Below are positions 7,882 through 18,540 of a DNA stretch of 49,337 bases, piece after piece. The position numbers and the translations under genes were made by a program. The notes beneath the pieces were generated by a model. That model saw only the letters and a list, made by a program, of their open reading frames with translations. It had not been told where the DNA came from and did not search any database. This DNA is from Phycisphaerae bacterium (GTDB lineage Bacteria; Planctomycetota; Phycisphaerae; SM23-33). Position 1 is the stretch's first letter, and each line of letters starts with the position of its first letter. The DNA is taken from the NCBI GenBank assembly GCA_021108335.1, contig JAIORC010000222.1, positions 1-49,337 of the forward strand. Direction: 5' to 3'.

Positions 7882-8006
7882 GTAGGCCGGGTCTTGACCC
7901 GGCAATTGCATGGTACATGCAATCATTATCTTCGTCGGTACGCCCTTGTAATGTCCTATAAAAGAAGGCTAACGCCTCCTTTTCGCCGGGTCAAGACCCG
8001 GCCTAC
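7882..8006 (-). repeat. Palindrome-bounded repeat element, copy 1
   Basis: The 125-base element begins GTAGGCCGGGTCTTGACCC and ends with the exact reverse complement. Inside, read on the minus strand, are a GAAGGC/GCCTTC-type hairpin near one end and TTGCATGTACCATGCAAT at the other. Copies 2 and 3 (16134-16295 and 20700-20862) have the same order of parts in the opposite orientation. It sits between the convergent ends of the DUF2330 gene and fusA, where it could serve as a bidirectional terminator. It encodes no protein; it resembles a REP/MITE-type element. Confidence 0.85.
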
Positions 8007-8045
8007 AGAAACTATGCGTTCATCGATGGACGAATTAAGGGCCGC

Positions 8046-10142
8046 TTACTTTTTCGATTTTGCGGCTTCTTGTTCTTTTCGTTTTTCGATGATTTCTTCG
8101 GCAATGGATTTTGGTACGCGGGCGTACCTGGCCATTTCCATTGTGAATGTCGCCATGCCCTTGGAGAGGCTGCGGATGACCGTCGCGTAGCCGAACATGT
8201 TCGCCAGCGGCACTTCGGTTCGGATGATTGCGTAATTCTCGCGACTTTCCGTGCCGAGGATTATGCCGCGACGGCTGTTGATGTCGCCGACGATTGAGCC
8301 CTGGTAGTCCAGCGGCGTTTCGATTTCCACCAGCATGATCGGTTCGAGCAGGCATGGTTTGGTCTTGCGGAACGCTTCCCTGAACGCGTCGAGGCCGGCT
8401 GTGCGGAAAGCCATTTCGCTGGAGTCTACCGCGTGGAACGAACCGTCGTCCAGGCACATCTTGCAGCCGACGATTTCATATCCAGCCACCGGGCCTTTCT
8501 TCATCGCAGCCTTGAAACCCTTGTCCACGGCAGGGATGTATTCGCGGGGGATTCGCCCGCCGGAGATGTTGTCTTCGAATTCGTAAGTCGTATCGGCGTC
8601 GGTTTCCAGCGGAACCAGCCGGCCGACGACATGGGCGAATTGGCCCGAGCCGCCGGTCTGTTTCTTGTGGCGATAATCGTAAGCAGCCTCGTTCGTCGGG
8701 GCTTCGCGATAGCTGACGTTCGGCGCGCCGACGGTTACGTTGGCTTTGTATTCCCGCTTCATCCGCTCGATGTACACTTCCAGGTGCAGCTCGCCCATGC
8801 CCGCGATAATCGTATCGCCGGTTTCCGGGTCGCTCGACGCCCGGAAGGTGGGGTCTTCCTTCAGGAACCGCTGCAACGCCTTGGCCATGCGGTCCTGATC
8901 CTGGCTGGACTCGGGCACAACCGAAAGGCTGATAACCGCGTCGGCTACGAAAATGCTCTCCAGCGAATAGCTCACGCTGCCGTCGCAGAAGGTATCGCCC
9001 GAAGCGCAGTCCACGCCGACAAGGGCGACGATATCGCCAGGGCCGGCTTCGGCGACGTCCTTGCGGTCGTCGGCGTGCATGCGGACAATACGCCCGACGC
9101 GGGTCTTCTTTTGCGTGCGGGTGTTGATATACTGCTGGCCCTTGCGGAGCGTGCCCTGGTAAATCCGGGCGTAACTCAACTGGCCGAACGTCTCGTCGAC
9201 GATCTTGAACACCATCGCCGTCATCGGGGCTTCAGGGTCGCAGCTCAGTGTTATCTCGGCTTCGTCGTTATCCTGGTCGCGGGCGACGTTGGTGCAGTCC
9301 AGCGGGCTGGGCAGGTATCGGCAGATAGCGTCGAGGAGTGTCTGGACGCCTTTGTTTTTGAATGCGGTGCCCATCATCAGCGGCACGATGTCGCGGTTGA
9401 GGGTCGTGGCGCGAATCGTATCGGCGATCATCTCTGCGGGCACGGGCTGGTCTTCCAGCATCAGTTCCATCATCTCGTCGTTGAACATGCTCAGAGCGTC
9501 GAGCATGTAGGCGCGGGCTTCGTCGGCGGCTTCGGTGTATTCAGCGGGGATATCCGCGGCTACGACGTCTTCGCCGCTGCCGCCCTCGTATGTCAGAGCC
9601 TTCATGGTAACCAGGTCGATCAGGCCGACGAACTCCTCGCCGGTGCCCATGTTCAATTGAATCGGCACGACGTTCAAGCCGAGCTTTTCGCCGAGGTCTT
9701 CGGTAACTCGCTGCGGGTCGGCGCCCTGGCGGTCCATCTTGTTGATGAACGCGATTCGCGGCACCTGGTAGCGTTTCATCTGGCGGTCAACGGTAACGGA
9801 TTGGCTTTGCACGCCGCCGACCGAGCAAAGGATCATGATCGCCCCGTCCAGCACGCGGAGGCTGCGCTCGACCTCGACGGTGAAATCGACGTGGCCGGGC
9901 GTGTCGATGATGTTAATCGTATTGTCTTCCCAATCGACCTGCGTCGCCGCCGAGGCAATGGTAATGCCCCGCTCGCGTTCGAGGTCCATAAAGTCCATCG
10001 TCGCCCCGCCGTCGCCGCCGCGAACTTCCTGCATGCGGTGAATCCGCCCGGCGTAGAAGAGAATCCGCTCGCTGAGGGTCGTCTTGCCCGAGTCGATGTG
10101 AGCGGAAATACCAATGTTCCTGATTTTTTCAATGTTCTTCAT
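8046..10142 (-). CDS. fusA: Elongation factor G (mitochondrial/spdEFG1-like)
   Basis: GTPase that drives tRNA-mRNA translocation on the ribosome. Domains in order: G domain ([15 protein letters not shown]-loop, RERGITI switch I, DTPGH switch II, NKMD), domain II, domain III, domain IV ([12 protein letters not shown]) and domain V. About 698 residues, the normal length. The P-loop reads IDSGKTTL rather than the IDAGKTTT of most bacterial EF-G; with the [21 protein letters not shown] region this is the pattern of spdEFG1 and mitochondrial EF-G1, known from spirochaetes, planctomycetes and some proteobacteria. Start at ATG 10142, preceded by GGAAG; the upstream GTG extension is not conserved in the family. 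A separate recycling-type EF-G would be expected elsewhere in the genome. Confidence 0.95.
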   Translation of the reverse strand: MKNIEKIRNIGISAHIDSGKTTLSERILFYAGRIHRMQEVRGGDGGATMDFMDLERERGITIASAATQVDWEDNTINIIDTPGHVDFTVEVERSLRVLDGAIMILCSVGGVQSQSVTVDRQMKRYQVPRIAFINKMDRQGADPQRVTEDLGEKLGLNVVPIQLNMGTGEEFVGLIDLVTMKALTYEGGSGEDVVAADIPAEYTEAADEARAYMLDALSMFNDEMMELMLEDQPVPAEMIADTIRATTLNRDIVPLMMGTAFKNKGVQTLLDAICRYLPSPLDCTNVARDQDNDEAEITLSCDPEAPMTAMVFKIVDETFGQLSYARIYQGTLRKGQQYINTRTQKKTRVGRIVRMHADDRKDVAEAGPGDIVALVGVDCASGDTFCDGSVSYSLESIFVADAVISLSVVPESSQDQDRMAKALQRFLKEDPTFRASSDPETGDTIIAGMGELHLEVYIERMKREYKANVTVGAPNVSYREAPTNEAAYDYRHKKQTGGSGQFAHVVGRLVPLETDADTTYEFEDNISGGRIPREYIPAVDKGFKAAMKKGPVAGYEIVGCKMCLDDGSFHAVDSSEMAFRTAGLDAFREAFRKTKPCLLEPIMLVEIETPLDYQGSIVGDINSRRGIILGTESRENYAIIRTEVPLANMFGYATVIRSLSKGMATFTMEMARYARVPKSIAEEIIEKRKEQEAAKSKK

Positions 10143-10351
10143 CGTTTCACTTCCAACTGTACAGCTTTGTCCAATGTGTTCAATTCGTCCGTTTGACTTT
10201 ACCAACACTCCGACTCCGTCCGCGACATCATTTCTCCGATGCCGCTCCGTTGTATCTCACGCAAGCAGCACGATTTACACGCTTATTGCGGGTGATGCAC
10301 ACTGCCCGACGATAATAATAGGCAACGAGTTCGCGAGATAGAGAACGCGGG

Positions 10352-10379
10352 ATTTTACCACAGTTTCGCCCGCTGTAAA
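10352..10379 (-). promoter_or_regulatory. Probable fusA promoter
   Basis: Minus-strand TTTACA (10374-10379) and TAAAAT (10352-10357) are separated by 16 bases in the 255-base gap between typA and fusA. The position implies a fusA leader of about 200 bases. Confidence 0.45.
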
Positions 10380-10397
10380 GGCTTTTTTGAAAAAGGG

Positions 10398-12263
10398 TTA
10401 CCCTTTCGCTTGTCGTTTTGCTCTTTTTCGGTCGGCTTCTTTTAATTGGCGTTTTCGGAGGCGGATGGCGTTGGGGGTCAGTTCCACCAGTTCGTCCTGC
10501 TCGATGTATTCAAGTGCGCCTTCGAGAGTTATCTGCCGCGGGGCCTTGAGGGTAACGGTGGCGTCCTTGTTGGCTGAGCGGACATTCGTGAGGTTCTTTT
10601 TGCGGACGACGTTTGTGGGAATGTCGCCTTCCTTGCAGTGCTCGCCGACGGTTTGGCCTTCGTAGACCTGGTCGCCCGGCGCGACGAACATTATGCCTCG
10701 CCCGGCAAGCTGATCCAGTGCGTAGGCGGTAACCTGGCCGGTTTCCGTGGCGATCATCACGCCGCTGAGCCGGCCTCCTATTTCACCCCGGTAATCGTCG
10801 TACTTCTCGAAGCGGTGATGCATAATCGCCTCGCCAGCCGTCGCTGTCAGCATACGGCTGCGCAGGCCTATCAGCCCACGCGAGGGAATCAGAAAATCCA
10901 ACTGCGTCCGAGCGCCCTGCGTTTCCATGTGAACCATGTCCGCCCGGCGGTCGCCCAGCAGTTGCATCACCGGGCCAACGGAGTCCGTCGGCGTGTCGAT
11001 AATCAGCGACTCGATAGGCTCCTGCCGCTGGCCTTTATCGGTGGTATGATAAATCACTTCCGGCTTGCCGACGCACAGCTCGTAGCCTTCCCGCCGCATG
11101 TTTTCCAGCAGGATGCCCAGGTGCAGCAGGCCGCGGCCTGATACGTTGAACTCGTCGCCGCGGTCTTCCACGCGAAGAGCGACGTTGGATTGCAGCTCCT
11201 TGTCCAGCCGCTCGCGCAACTGCCGGTTGGTAACGAACTTGCCGTCTTGACCGCAGAACGGCCCGTCATTTATGCGGAATGTCATGTGCAGCGTCGGCTC
11301 GTCGAGGGCTACCGGCGGCAGTGCAGCCGGCTGTTCGCTGCAGGCGATGGTGTTGCCGATGTCGATCGGGTCCAGGCCGACTACGGCGTACAGGTCGCCC
11401 GTGCTGACGTGATCGACCTCCTTTCGCCCCAGGCCTTCGAAGCTGAACAACTGTCCGATTTTCTGCCGCGTCTCGCTGCCGTCGCGGTCGATGACTGTAA
11501 CCTGTTGCCCCGTACGCAGTTGCCCCGCAAAAACCCTGCCAATGCCGATTCGCCCGACATACTCGCTGTAATCCAGCGTGGTAATCAGCGCCTGCAACGG
11601 CCCGGCGGCGTCCAGGTCCGGCACGGGGATGTGCTCGATGATAGCCTCAAAAAGGGCGTGTACGTCGCCGGCGCCGGGGGCGGGCAGTTCGCCGGTTTCG
11701 TTGTACTCGGCTTCGGAAATCGCCCAGCCGTCTTTGGCTGAGGCGTAAACGGTGGGGAATTCCAGGGCGTGATCGTCGGCACCGAGTTCCACCAGCAGGT
11801 CGAAGACTTCTTCGTGCACTTTGTGGGCGCGTTGGTCGGGGCGGTCCATTTTGTTGATGACCACCACCGGTTGAAGGTGAACTTCGAGAGCCTTGCTCAG
11901 CACGTATCGGGTTTGCGGCATGACGCCTTCAAACGCGTCGACCAGCAGCAGTACGCCGTCGGCCATCCGCAGAACTCGCTCCACCTCGCCGCTGAAATCG
12001 GCGTGGCCGGGAGTGTCGACGATATTGATGTGAAACTGCTCGCCGGAACGGTCGGTATAGTTAATCGCGCAATTCTTCGAGAGAATCGTAATGCCGCGCT
12101 CGCGCTCCAGATCGTTACTGTCGAGTATGCACTCGCCCACAAGCTCGCCGTCGCGGAACTGGCCGCTCTGGCGAAGCAACTGGTCGACCAGCGACGTTTT
12201 GCCGTGGTCTACGTGGGCAATGATGGCAACGTTACGGATTTTTTTGTCTACAAGTTGAATCAT
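10398..12263 (-). CDS. typA: Translational GTPase TypA/BipA
   Basis: Ribosome-binding GTPase involved in stress adaptation and 50S subunit assembly. Seen: [15 protein letters not shown] (P-loop), [37 protein letters not shown] and a C-terminal BipA-specific part ([13 protein letters not shown], followed by [11 protein letters not shown]). The length of 621 residues is normal. The ATG at 12263 has GAGGA upstream. It lies upstream of fusA on the same strand, but a 255-base gap with its own promoter suggests separate transcription. Confidence 0.95.
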   Translation of the reverse strand: MIQLVDKKIRNVAIIAHVDHGKTSLVDQLLRQSGQFRDGELVGECILDSNDLERERGITILSKNCAINYTDRSGEQFHINIVDTPGHADFSGEVERVLRMADGVLLLVDAFEGVMPQTRYVLSKALEVHLQPVVVINKMDRPDQRAHKVHEEVFDLLVELGADDHALEFPTVYASAKDGWAISEAEYNETGELPAPGAGDVHALFEAIIEHIPVPDLDAAGPLQALITTLDYSEYVGRIGIGRVFAGQLRTGQQVTVIDRDGSETRQKIGQLFSFEGLGRKEVDHVSTGDLYAVVGLDPIDIGNTIACSEQPAALPPVALDEPTLHMTFRINDGPFCGQDGKFVTNRQLRERLDKELQSNVALRVEDRGDEFNVSGRGLLHLGILLENMRREGYELCVGKPEVIYHTTDKGQRQEPIESLIIDTPTDSVGPVMQLLGDRRADMVHMETQGARTQLDFLIPSRGLIGLRSRMLTATAGEAIMHHRFEKYDDYRGEIGGRLSGVMIATETGQVTAYALDQLAGRGIMFVAPGDQVYEGQTVGEHCKEGDIPTNVVRKKNLTNVRSANKDATVTLKAPRQITLEGALEYIEQDELVELTPNAIRLRKRQLKEADRKRAKRQAKG

Positions 12264-12621
12264 GGATTCCTCGTTAAGTGGAGTTCGTACAAGACGGGAT
12301 GAAGGCAGATAGCCTTACCCGGCTGTGGAAATCAAAAGAAATTAAATGGGTGAATTGCCCGTTTTACCCGACAAGGGCGTCAGGCCAGCATGCGGCGCGG
12401 AACATCCGCAACCTGCCGGTGTGTCGCAGGTTAAACGCCCTCGCCGAATTGGGGTAGTGTTTCATCATCGAGCCGGAGAGTGTAACACGGATTTAAAATC
12501 CGTCAAGCAAAACAAAACGAAACATTGACTCCGCCGCCATGTTTTTGTGGAATATCGGGACAGGGGCATTTGCCGAGGACACATTGAGACGCGAAAACGC
12601 CGACAGGCGAAAAGGATAAAA
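12264..12621. other. Divergent intergenic region between typA and protease
   Basis: About 358 bases with no gene I can support. It should hold divergent promoters for typA and for the protease gene. It contains a short palindrome, ACGGATTTAAAATCCGT (12487-12503), that looks like a tRNA anticodon arm, but the other tRNA arms are absent. Confidence 0.5.
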
Positions 12622-13902
12622 ATGGAAAACCATAAAAAGCAATCGGGCGCAGTCAATACTGTCAGCCTCATATTACTGGCCGTGGACATCATCGGCATGC
12701 TCGTTCTCGCTGTGGGATCGATAATAGCACAGAGCAAGTGTTCGGATGCTTTTTCGGATATGGGCACGAGACTGCCACGAATAACCATTTTGTTTCTCTT
12801 GATTCCGCCATGGGCCTACATAGTTTTTTTTGGGATAATCATCGCTGCGCTTATTTTGAAAGAAGTATTCATACGAAAAAAATCCATAACCCTGGCGATC
12901 AACATTTGCGCCGGCGTTTTCGGATTGCTTTACCTGCCTGCTTTCGCAACGGCGATGTATATGCCATTAAACGCCATGCTCCAATCCGTGTCCGCCGCCG
13001 GTTGTTCCGACCGGCTGACGCCCCAGGCGGTTCATTTGCCCGCTTACGAGGAAGCCGTCCATGCCGCCGGCACTGAAGGCCACTCGTGTTTGTGTATTGA
13101 TGACGACCAGCGGTTTAAGAAGTTGAGCGCGGAAACGACGCGATTGTTGTCTATCAAGCGCTATACTCCCATTGCCGACCTCAGGCGGCAATTGAAGCGT
13201 AAGCAGGTCAGATTGCGACTCCCACTGCCGGGCAGGAGAAAGTTGACGCCCGCTCAACTCTACACAAAATGCAAGAAAAGCGTGCTGGTGATTGCGAGCG
13301 TTTATACAGCCAAAAAGACCAAAACGCATAGATACTGGCAATGCCACGTCGGTTCCGGGGTTGCCATTACCCACGACGGCGTGGTCGTAACCGCTCACCA
13401 TGTAATTGACGCGATTACCAAAAACCGAAAAACCATTACGATTGTGGCAATGACGTATGACGGAAAAGTTTATCCCGTCCGGGAGGTACTTGCCGGCAGT
13501 AAGAAAGACGACCTTGCGATCCTGAAAATAAATATGGGAGGCAAGAGGCTATCGCCGGCGGGAATCGCCAACGCCGCGCCGGTCGGTACTCCCATAGCGG
13601 TTATCGCCCATCCCCAAAACCGGTTTTACACACTCACGAACGGTATAATCTCCCGTTACTATCGCGTTAACAGCACCGAAGCCAATGGCGAGGAAATAAA
13701 GGGGGCGGAGGTAGTCGCCATCACCGCCGACTGTTCCAAAGGCTCCAGCGGAGGGCCAGTTTTCGACGAACAGGGCAACGTGGCGGCTATCATTTCCAAC
13801 ATCATTTCCATCTATCACAAAACCAGCCCCAAACGCACGCAATTTCACATGGCCGTCGTACAATGCACCCCAGCAAAAAGACTACTGAAACTGGTTAAGT
13901 AA
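12622..13902 (+). CDS. Membrane-anchored trypsin-like serine protease
   Basis: A 426-residue protein with three predicted transmembrane segments (about residues 12-36, 54-80 and 88-112), a linker of about 100 residues, and a C-terminal trypsin/DegP-type fold. Catalytic triad visible: H260 in TAHHVI, D297 in KDDLAIL and S376 in GSSGGPVF. No PDZ domain follows, unlike DegP. With an N-in start, three segments would place the protease outside the cytoplasmic membrane. ATG at 12622 chosen because AAGGA lies six bases upstream; the longer frame from 12547 lacks this. Likely an envelope quality-control or processing protease; substrate unknown. Confidence 0.8.
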   Translation: MENHKKQSGAVNTVSLILLAVDIIGMLVLAVGSIIAQSKCSDAFSDMGTRLPRITILFLLIPPWAYIVFFGIIIAALILKEVFIRKKSITLAINICAGVFGLLYLPAFATAMYMPLNAMLQSVSAAGCSDRLTPQAVHLPAYEEAVHAAGTEGHSCLCIDDDQRFKKLSAETTRLLSIKRYTPIADLRRQLKRKQVRLRLPLPGRRKLTPAQLYTKCKKSVLVIASVYTAKKTKTHRYWQCHVGSGVAITHDGVVVTAHHVIDAITKNRKTITIVAMTYDGKVYPVREVLAGSKKDDLAILKINMGGKRLSPAGIANAAPVGTPIAVIAHPQNRFYTLTNGIISRYYRVNSTEANGEEIKGAEVVAITADCSKGSSGGPVFDEQGNVAAIISNIISIYHKTSPKRTQFHMAVVQCTPAKRLLKLVK

Positions 13903-13959
13903 CGGGAACCGGGGAACAACAGGAACTGGGAACCGGGAAAAACAAAAACAGTAAAACGG

Positions 13960-14045
13960 GGAAAATCGGGTGCCCCCCAGGGGGCTTTCGCACAGCAGTT
14001 ACATCGTGGCTGAAAGCTTCGCTTCCGCCACGGCACCCATTATTT
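13960..14045. repeat. Intergenic palindromic modules
   Basis: Holds GTGCCCCCCAGGGGGC and the CATCGTGGCTGAAAGC...CGCCACGGCACCC module, lying between two convergent genes. The second module recurs near 18850 (reverse), 24146, 29547 and 48974. Confidence 0.6.
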
Positions 14046-14068
14046 TCTCCGGGACGGAGTACTACGGG

Positions 14069-14743
14069 CTACCGGGACTCGAATGTAATCGGTGCGAAAT
14101 ACTTCGGCTGATGGAAGTTCAATTCTTCTTCAATCGGCGACCAGCATGCCCAGTGCGGATGCGACGTTTTGTCGCCGCACTTGTAAAAATTCGCCCGCCA
14201 CGTCTGGCCGCCCAGTGAACCAAGCGGCCCGACGTATCGCTCGAACAGGCAACGCGGGATGCTGTAAGCGATTGTCCACTCGACAGGCTCGGTTATTTCC
14301 GGATCGACCACCGGCGGCATGGACGGGCGGATATCGACCTGCCCTGCCAGTGCGGCGTCTACTTCGGTAGATTTTGCTTGTCCACTATCGGTATGCGCGG
14401 GGTCCTCGGCGTAATAAAGCAGCATCGTCCCGCCGCAGTTGATCTCGAAATTAAAGTAGCCCTTTCCCGGGAGCGGCTGCACGAAAAACTCCACGCAACT
14501 GTCCAGGCAGACCGGATCGTTGGGCTTCGTGCCCACGCATCGGACGTATCGATCCTGGACGCGGAAGATCAGGTGTAGGGCATCGTCGCTGTAGGCGACT
14601 TTCGCTTCGGTAACGGGCCTGTGGTCTGAGCTTCGCGGATGAAATTGATCCACCGGAAGCGATTTAACGTTACTCCAATAACCCTCGGCCCAGCCGTCAT
14701 TAACGCCGGGAGGCGCATCTTTTTTACTGATAGTATATTCCAT
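14069..14743 (-). CDS. CBM9-like (DOMON-type) domain protein
   Basis: A 224-residue protein that reads as a single family 9 carbohydrate-binding-like domain: the N-terminal AKVAYSDDALHLIFRVQDRYVR, then VCLDSCVEFFVQPLPGKGYFNFEINCGGTML, and the C-terminal TWRANFYKCGDK...HWACWSPI. No signal peptide is visible, so it may be cytoplasmic or peripheral. Proteins of this type are common in polysaccharide-degrading bacteria, sometimes next to glycoside hydrolases, but none is adjacent here. The ATG at 14743 has AGGA nearby. Carbohydrate binding is inferred from family resemblance. Confidence 0.75.
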   Translation of the reverse strand: MEYTISKKDAPPGVNDGWAEGYWSNVKSLPVDQFHPRSSDHRPVTEAKVAYSDDALHLIFRVQDRYVRCVGTKPNDPVCLDSCVEFFVQPLPGKGYFNFEINCGGTMLLYYAEDPAHTDSGQAKSTEVDAALAGQVDIRPSMPPVVDPEITEPVEWTIAYSIPRCLFERYVGPLGSLGGQTWRANFYKCGDKTSHPHWACWSPIEEELNFHQPKYFAPITFESR

Positions 14744-14920
14744 CGTCCTGCTTTCTGGGATACTGAGCTATGTAAGTTATGCAACTCGTCGCATGACAAT
14801 TTCACTATGTGAAATCAGTGCCTGCATTCTTGCAGCTATTATTATATCTGCGGCGGTTCATGTCCAGCCGGTATCTACAAATTCGGAATTTTGTGGGTTG
14901 ACGTATAACAGTTATGGGAT

Positions 14921-16105
14921 ATGCTGGAGTTAGATTCAAACGGAGGCGGGGGGAGGGTGCATAACATAGAGGGTAGGTTGGCCATGAACCGGGCAATTAC
15001 GACGGAAGGGCGATTCCGCGGGGACGGAAACGCGCTGGAGGCGATTCTTCGTGTAATGGGTGAGGTTTTTTACCTCCTCGACGAAGATGGAACTATTTTG
15101 GATGTATGGATCAAGGGAAACGCATCGCCGCACGGCGACTCTAACTCTGCGGGCAAATCTGTTAAGGATGTTTTCCCGGCTGGGATTGCCGGACAAATTC
15201 TGGAGACCGTCAGCAAGGTCGCCCAAACCAATGTGCCGCAAACACTGGCATACATACAAAGCCGCGATGACCGCTGCCACTGGTACGAAGGGCACTGCTC
15301 GCCGGTAAAAACGCCCGACGGAAAACCGAAGCAATTCGCGTGGCTCCTGCAGGATGTTACCGAACGCAGGCTGGCGGAAAAGAAACAACTGGCCCGGATG
15401 GACAAAAGTATCCAATATCTCGTCAAGGGTATCACGCACAACTTCAACACTTTCCTGACCGTTATTTCCGGGAACGTGGAATTGGCCTTGATGGACAAAT
15501 CCCTGGTCGCTTCCACTCAGGAAAGCCTGGAGGAAATCAAAGCCGCCGCGAAAAAAGCTGCCGCGATGAGCAATCAAATGCTGGCCTATTCCAGCAAAGC
15601 CCAGGCAGTTGCCGAGTTGATTTCACCTTGTGAACACATAAAAAACATGATGCCCCATCTCCGCGCGGATATCCCGGAGGGCATTGCCCTGGAGTTAAAA
15701 CCCTGTGAAATTCCGGGTAAGATTCAAATGTGCAAAAAACAATTGCTGCTGCTGCTGGCGATTCTTGTCGCCAACGCCCATGAGGCTATCGGTGACGAAG
15801 AAGGCACGATCACCATCAAGGCGGACACCTTCCATGCCGACCGGAACTACCTCTGCGAGGCTGACCTTGGGAACGATTTGAAGACAGGTAAGTATTTCCG
15901 TCTTGAAGTCGCCGATACCGGATGCGGCATTGAGCCGGATTTGAGGGACCAAATTTTCGATCCGTTCTTTTCGACGAAATTCATAGGCCGGGGCATGAAC
16001 CTGCCGGTCGTCCGCAGCATCATCAGAAACCATAACGGGGCAATCCACGTCGAAAGCGAAATGAACAAGGGGACATCCTTCAAAATCCTGCTGCCGCTGG
16101 CGTGA
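14921..16105 (+). CDS. PAS-domain sensor histidine kinase
   Basis: Up to 394 residues. A PAS domain (about 40-150: AILRVMGEVFYLLDEDGTIL...WLLQDVTERR) is followed by a dimerisation helix with the phospho-acceptor His in KGITHNFNTFLTVISGN (H173), and a HATPase domain with N box (LVANAHEAI), G1 box (ADTGCGIEP), F box (IFDPFFSTK) and a weak G2 box (GRGMNLPVV). The pattern is like NtrB-type kinases. No transmembrane segment, so it probably senses a cytoplasmic signal. Start uncertain: ATG 14921, GTG 14957 and ATG 14984 are in frame, and 14984 (after GAGGGTAGG) is plausible. No response regulator is adjacent; the phosphatase gene downstream could be part of the same signalling. Confidence 0.85.
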   Translation: MLELDSNGGGGRVHNIEGRLAMNRAITTEGRFRGDGNALEAILRVMGEVFYLLDEDGTILDVWIKGNASPHGDSNSAGKSVKDVFPAGIAGQILETVSKVAQTNVPQTLAYIQSRDDRCHWYEGHCSPVKTPDGKPKQFAWLLQDVTERRLAEKKQLARMDKSIQYLVKGITHNFNTFLTVISGNVELALMDKSLVASTQESLEEIKAAAKKAAAMSNQMLAYSSKAQAVAELISPCEHIKNMMPHLRADIPEGIALELKPCEIPGKIQMCKKQLLLLLAILVANAHEAIGDEEGTITIKADTFHADRNYLCEADLGNDLKTGKYFRLEVADTGCGIEPDLRDQIFDPFFSTKFIGRGMNLPVVRSIIRNHNGAIHVESEMNKGTSFKILLPLA

Positions 16106-16133
16106 GATTACATACTACAAGCCGAAAAATTCC

Positions 16134-16295
16134 GTAGGCCGGGTCTTGACCCGGCGAAAAGAAGGCGATAACCTTCTTTTATGAGAAACTCTCTCCAAGA
16201 TCATATACTTGGAAAACATACCAACGAAGCTAATGGCCCGGTTTGGAAAATACTGTTGCATAGTCATGCAATCGCCGGGTCAAGACCCGGCCTAC
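16134..16295 (+). repeat. Palindrome-bounded repeat element, copy 2
   Basis: The same element as at 7882-8006, in the opposite orientation. It begins GTAGGCCGGGTCTTGACCC, then GAAGGCGATAACCTTC, a variable middle, then TTGCATAGTCATGCAAT, and closes with the reverse complement of the start. It ends only 25 bases before the RsbU-like start codon, so it must lie in the leader or overlap the promoter of that gene. Confidence 0.85.
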
Positions 16296-16320
16296 AGAAA
16301 CTGCGGGTCGAGGTTCCGTT

Positions 16321-18540
16321 ATGAAGATTCGCACGAAATTACTTTGGCTTACGCTGGGAGCGGCGCTGATTCCGATGGTGATCGTCGCCGGCATTCATCG
16401 TTACGCGATGCTCGGCGTTGCCGACGAAGTCTCCGAAATCGCCTACGAGAGCCTCGTCCTCGATGCCTCCGATTATCTCCAGGCCCAGGTTGACGACTAT
16501 GGGCGGATTATTAATCGCGACGGCATTGCGCTGCGGTTCGCGCTCCAGGTGCAGGCCAACGCGGTGGAGCAGCTACTCGCTGCCGAGCCGCCGGCTTTAT
16601 CGGAGAAAGCGTTCTTCAGCGAAGACTTCGACAAAAAAGACCCCGGCATCAAAAGCCTTAAACCTTCGGCAATGCACTGGCGGCGAGGCCCGACGGGCGA
16701 GAAAATCCCCATACCAGTCTCACGTGAAACCCCCGTGTTTTTCGCTGCCAAGGGAGTCGATAAAAATTCAAAGGCGATGGCCCGGGACATTGCACGGCTG
16801 GGCGCGATGAGGCAGGCCTACGAATTTCTCCAGACAGTATCGCCGGGCGTGTTTTACTGGCAGTACACCGCTTTGGAGTCCGGCCTGCATACCTGTTATC
16901 CCGGTAAGGGCGGCTATCCGGCGGATTTCGACCCACGCAAGCGGGAATGGTACATCAAGGCAATCGCCAGGGCCGGGAAAATCGCCGAGGCCAAGGCCAG
17001 GGGTGAGGCCGTGGACGAGGACGAGACCTACTGGATGCTCCTGCCCGACGCGACTTCGCAGCAGATTACGCTGACGGTAACCATGCCTGTCCGCCGGCCT
17101 GACGGCAGAATCGCAGGCGTAACCGGCATAGACGTGGATGCCGGCAAAATACTCACGCAAATCCGCCTGCCCGATGCCTGGGCCAAGGCCGCCCAGACAA
17201 TGCTCGTAATGGAAGACGACAGCGATACGCAGAAAACCCAAAAAATCCCGTCAGGCGATTCCAAAGTCGATAAGATGGTTGTCGTCATGCAGAAGCAGTA
17301 TGCGGTAGCGGATGAGACTCGCTGGAATCGGGAAATCAACTATCAGGAATTCACGACGGACGACCCCGCCGACTTAGCCGCCATACTGGACGACGTTAAC
17401 GCCCATCGGTCCGGCGTGCGGCGGATTCGATACAACAACGTCGATTCACTTTGCGCGTATGGCCGCTGGGAGAAAGGCCAGGCCATGCCGGTAGTAATCG
17501 TGCCCTATAAGTTGATTGTCGCCGACGGTGTGCGTGCAACCGAGGCCATCCGCAAACAAACCGTCCAGGCGATGTGGGTTACCGGGGGTGTCGTGCTACT
17601 GGTGATTCTGTTGGCGGTCTGGGTTGTAATTCGCCGCAGCCGCGTGTTCAGCAAGCCTATTCTCCAATTGGCAAAGGCGGGCGAAGAGCTAGCCGGCGGC
17701 AACTACCAATCCCATGTGGACGTGCGAACCGGCGACGAATTGCAAGACCTCGGCGAGGTATTCAACAGCATCGGCCCGCAACTGCTGGAGCGGGAGAGCA
17801 TGAAACGCTCGCTGGTACTGGCGAAGGAAATACAGCAGCACCTCCTGCCGGAACGCTCGCCCGTGCTGGAGGGGTTCGATATCTTCGGAGCAATCATCTA
17901 TTGCGACGAAACCGGCGGAGATTATTTCGACTTTATCGAGCAGGACGGGCAGGACGGGAAAAATGTCGGCATTGCCGTCGGCGACATCACCGGTCACGGT
18001 ATCGCAGCGGCGCTCCTGATGGCCTCGGCGAGGGCGGTGCTTCGCAGCCATGTTCCGCAGTACGGCAAGAACCTCGCCGGCCTGTTCGAGGATATAAACG
18101 AACACCTGGTACACGATACCGACGACGATCGGTTTCTCACGATGTTCTACGGCGTTCTCGATTCGCGAAACCGCTCGCTGAGCTATGTTTCCGGCGGGCA
18201 CGACCCAGTGATGTGGTTCCGCGCCGAAACGCGGGCTGTTCAGGAGTTGCAGAACACCGGCATTCTGCTGGGGGCAGTGCCGGATGTGAAATTTGACCAG
18301 GCCGGCCCGTTCGCCCTCGACGCCGGCGACGTGATGACAATCGGCACCGACGGCATATGGGAAGCGATGAACCCCGCCGGCGACATGTACGGCCGGGAAC
18401 GACTGGAAGAAGTCATCATCCAAAACGCCGAACGAACCGCCCGCGAAATCTACGACGCCGTAATCGCATCAGTAAGACAATTCGCCGACACCCAACCCCA
18501 AGCCGACGACATAACCCTGGTAGTAATCAAGGGAAAGTAA
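16321..18540 (+). CDS. RsbU-type SpoIIE phosphatase with sensor and HAMP
   Basis: A 739-residue membrane receptor phosphatase. Transmembrane segment 1 at about 7-26, an extracytoplasmic sensor of about 390 residues with Cache-like features (CYPGKGGYPADFDPRKREWYIKA shortened form; LTVTMPVRRPDGRIAGVTGID), transmembrane segment 2 at about 415-440, HAMP (PILQLAKAGEELAGGNYQ), then a PP2C/SpoIIE domain (LAKEIQQHLLPE, DETGGDYFDF, AVGDITGHGIAAALLM, MTIGTDGIWEAMN). Such proteins dephosphorylate anti-sigma-factor antagonists in partner-switching pathways. The metal-binding Asp residues are present, so it is probably active. GAGG lies 8 bases before the ATG. No anti-sigma or antagonist gene is adjacent. 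Confidence 0.88.
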   Translation: MKIRTKLLWLTLGAALIPMVIVAGIHRYAMLGVADEVSEIAYESLVLDASDYLQAQVDDYGRIINRDGIALRFALQVQANAVEQLLAAEPPALSEKAFFSEDFDKKDPGIKSLKPSAMHWRRGPTGEKIPIPVSRETPVFFAAKGVDKNSKAMARDIARLGAMRQAYEFLQTVSPGVFYWQYTALESGLHTCYPGKGGYPADFDPRKREWYIKAIARAGKIAEAKARGEAVDEDETYWMLLPDATSQQITLTVTMPVRRPDGRIAGVTGIDVDAGKILTQIRLPDAWAKAAQTMLVMEDDSDTQKTQKIPSGDSKVDKMVVVMQKQYAVADETRWNREINYQEFTTDDPADLAAILDDVNAHRSGVRRIRYNNVDSLCAYGRWEKGQAMPVVIVPYKLIVADGVRATEAIRKQTVQAMWVTGGVVLLVILLAVWVVIRRSRVFSKPILQLAKAGEELAGGNYQSHVDVRTGDELQDLGEVFNSIGPQLLERESMKRSLVLAKEIQQHLLPERSPVLEGFDIFGAIIYCDETGGDYFDFIEQDGQDGKNVGIAVGDITGHGIAAALLMASARAVLRSHVPQYGKNLAGLFEDINEHLVHDTDDDRFLTMFYGVLDSRNRSLSYVSGGHDPVMWFRAETRAVQELQNTGILLGAVPDVKFDQAGPFALDAGDVMTIGTDGIWEAMNPAGDMYGRERLEEVIIQNAERTAREIYDAVIASVRQFADTQPQADDITLVVIKGK

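Noticed and set aside
8433-10196. 587-residue open frame on the plus strand
   Set aside because: Antisense shadow of fusA, which matches EF-G along its full length; the plus-strand translation has no recognisable motif.
12487-12503. tRNA-like anticodon arm ACGGATTTAAAATCCGT
   Set aside because: No acceptor, D or T arm is found in the flanking bases.
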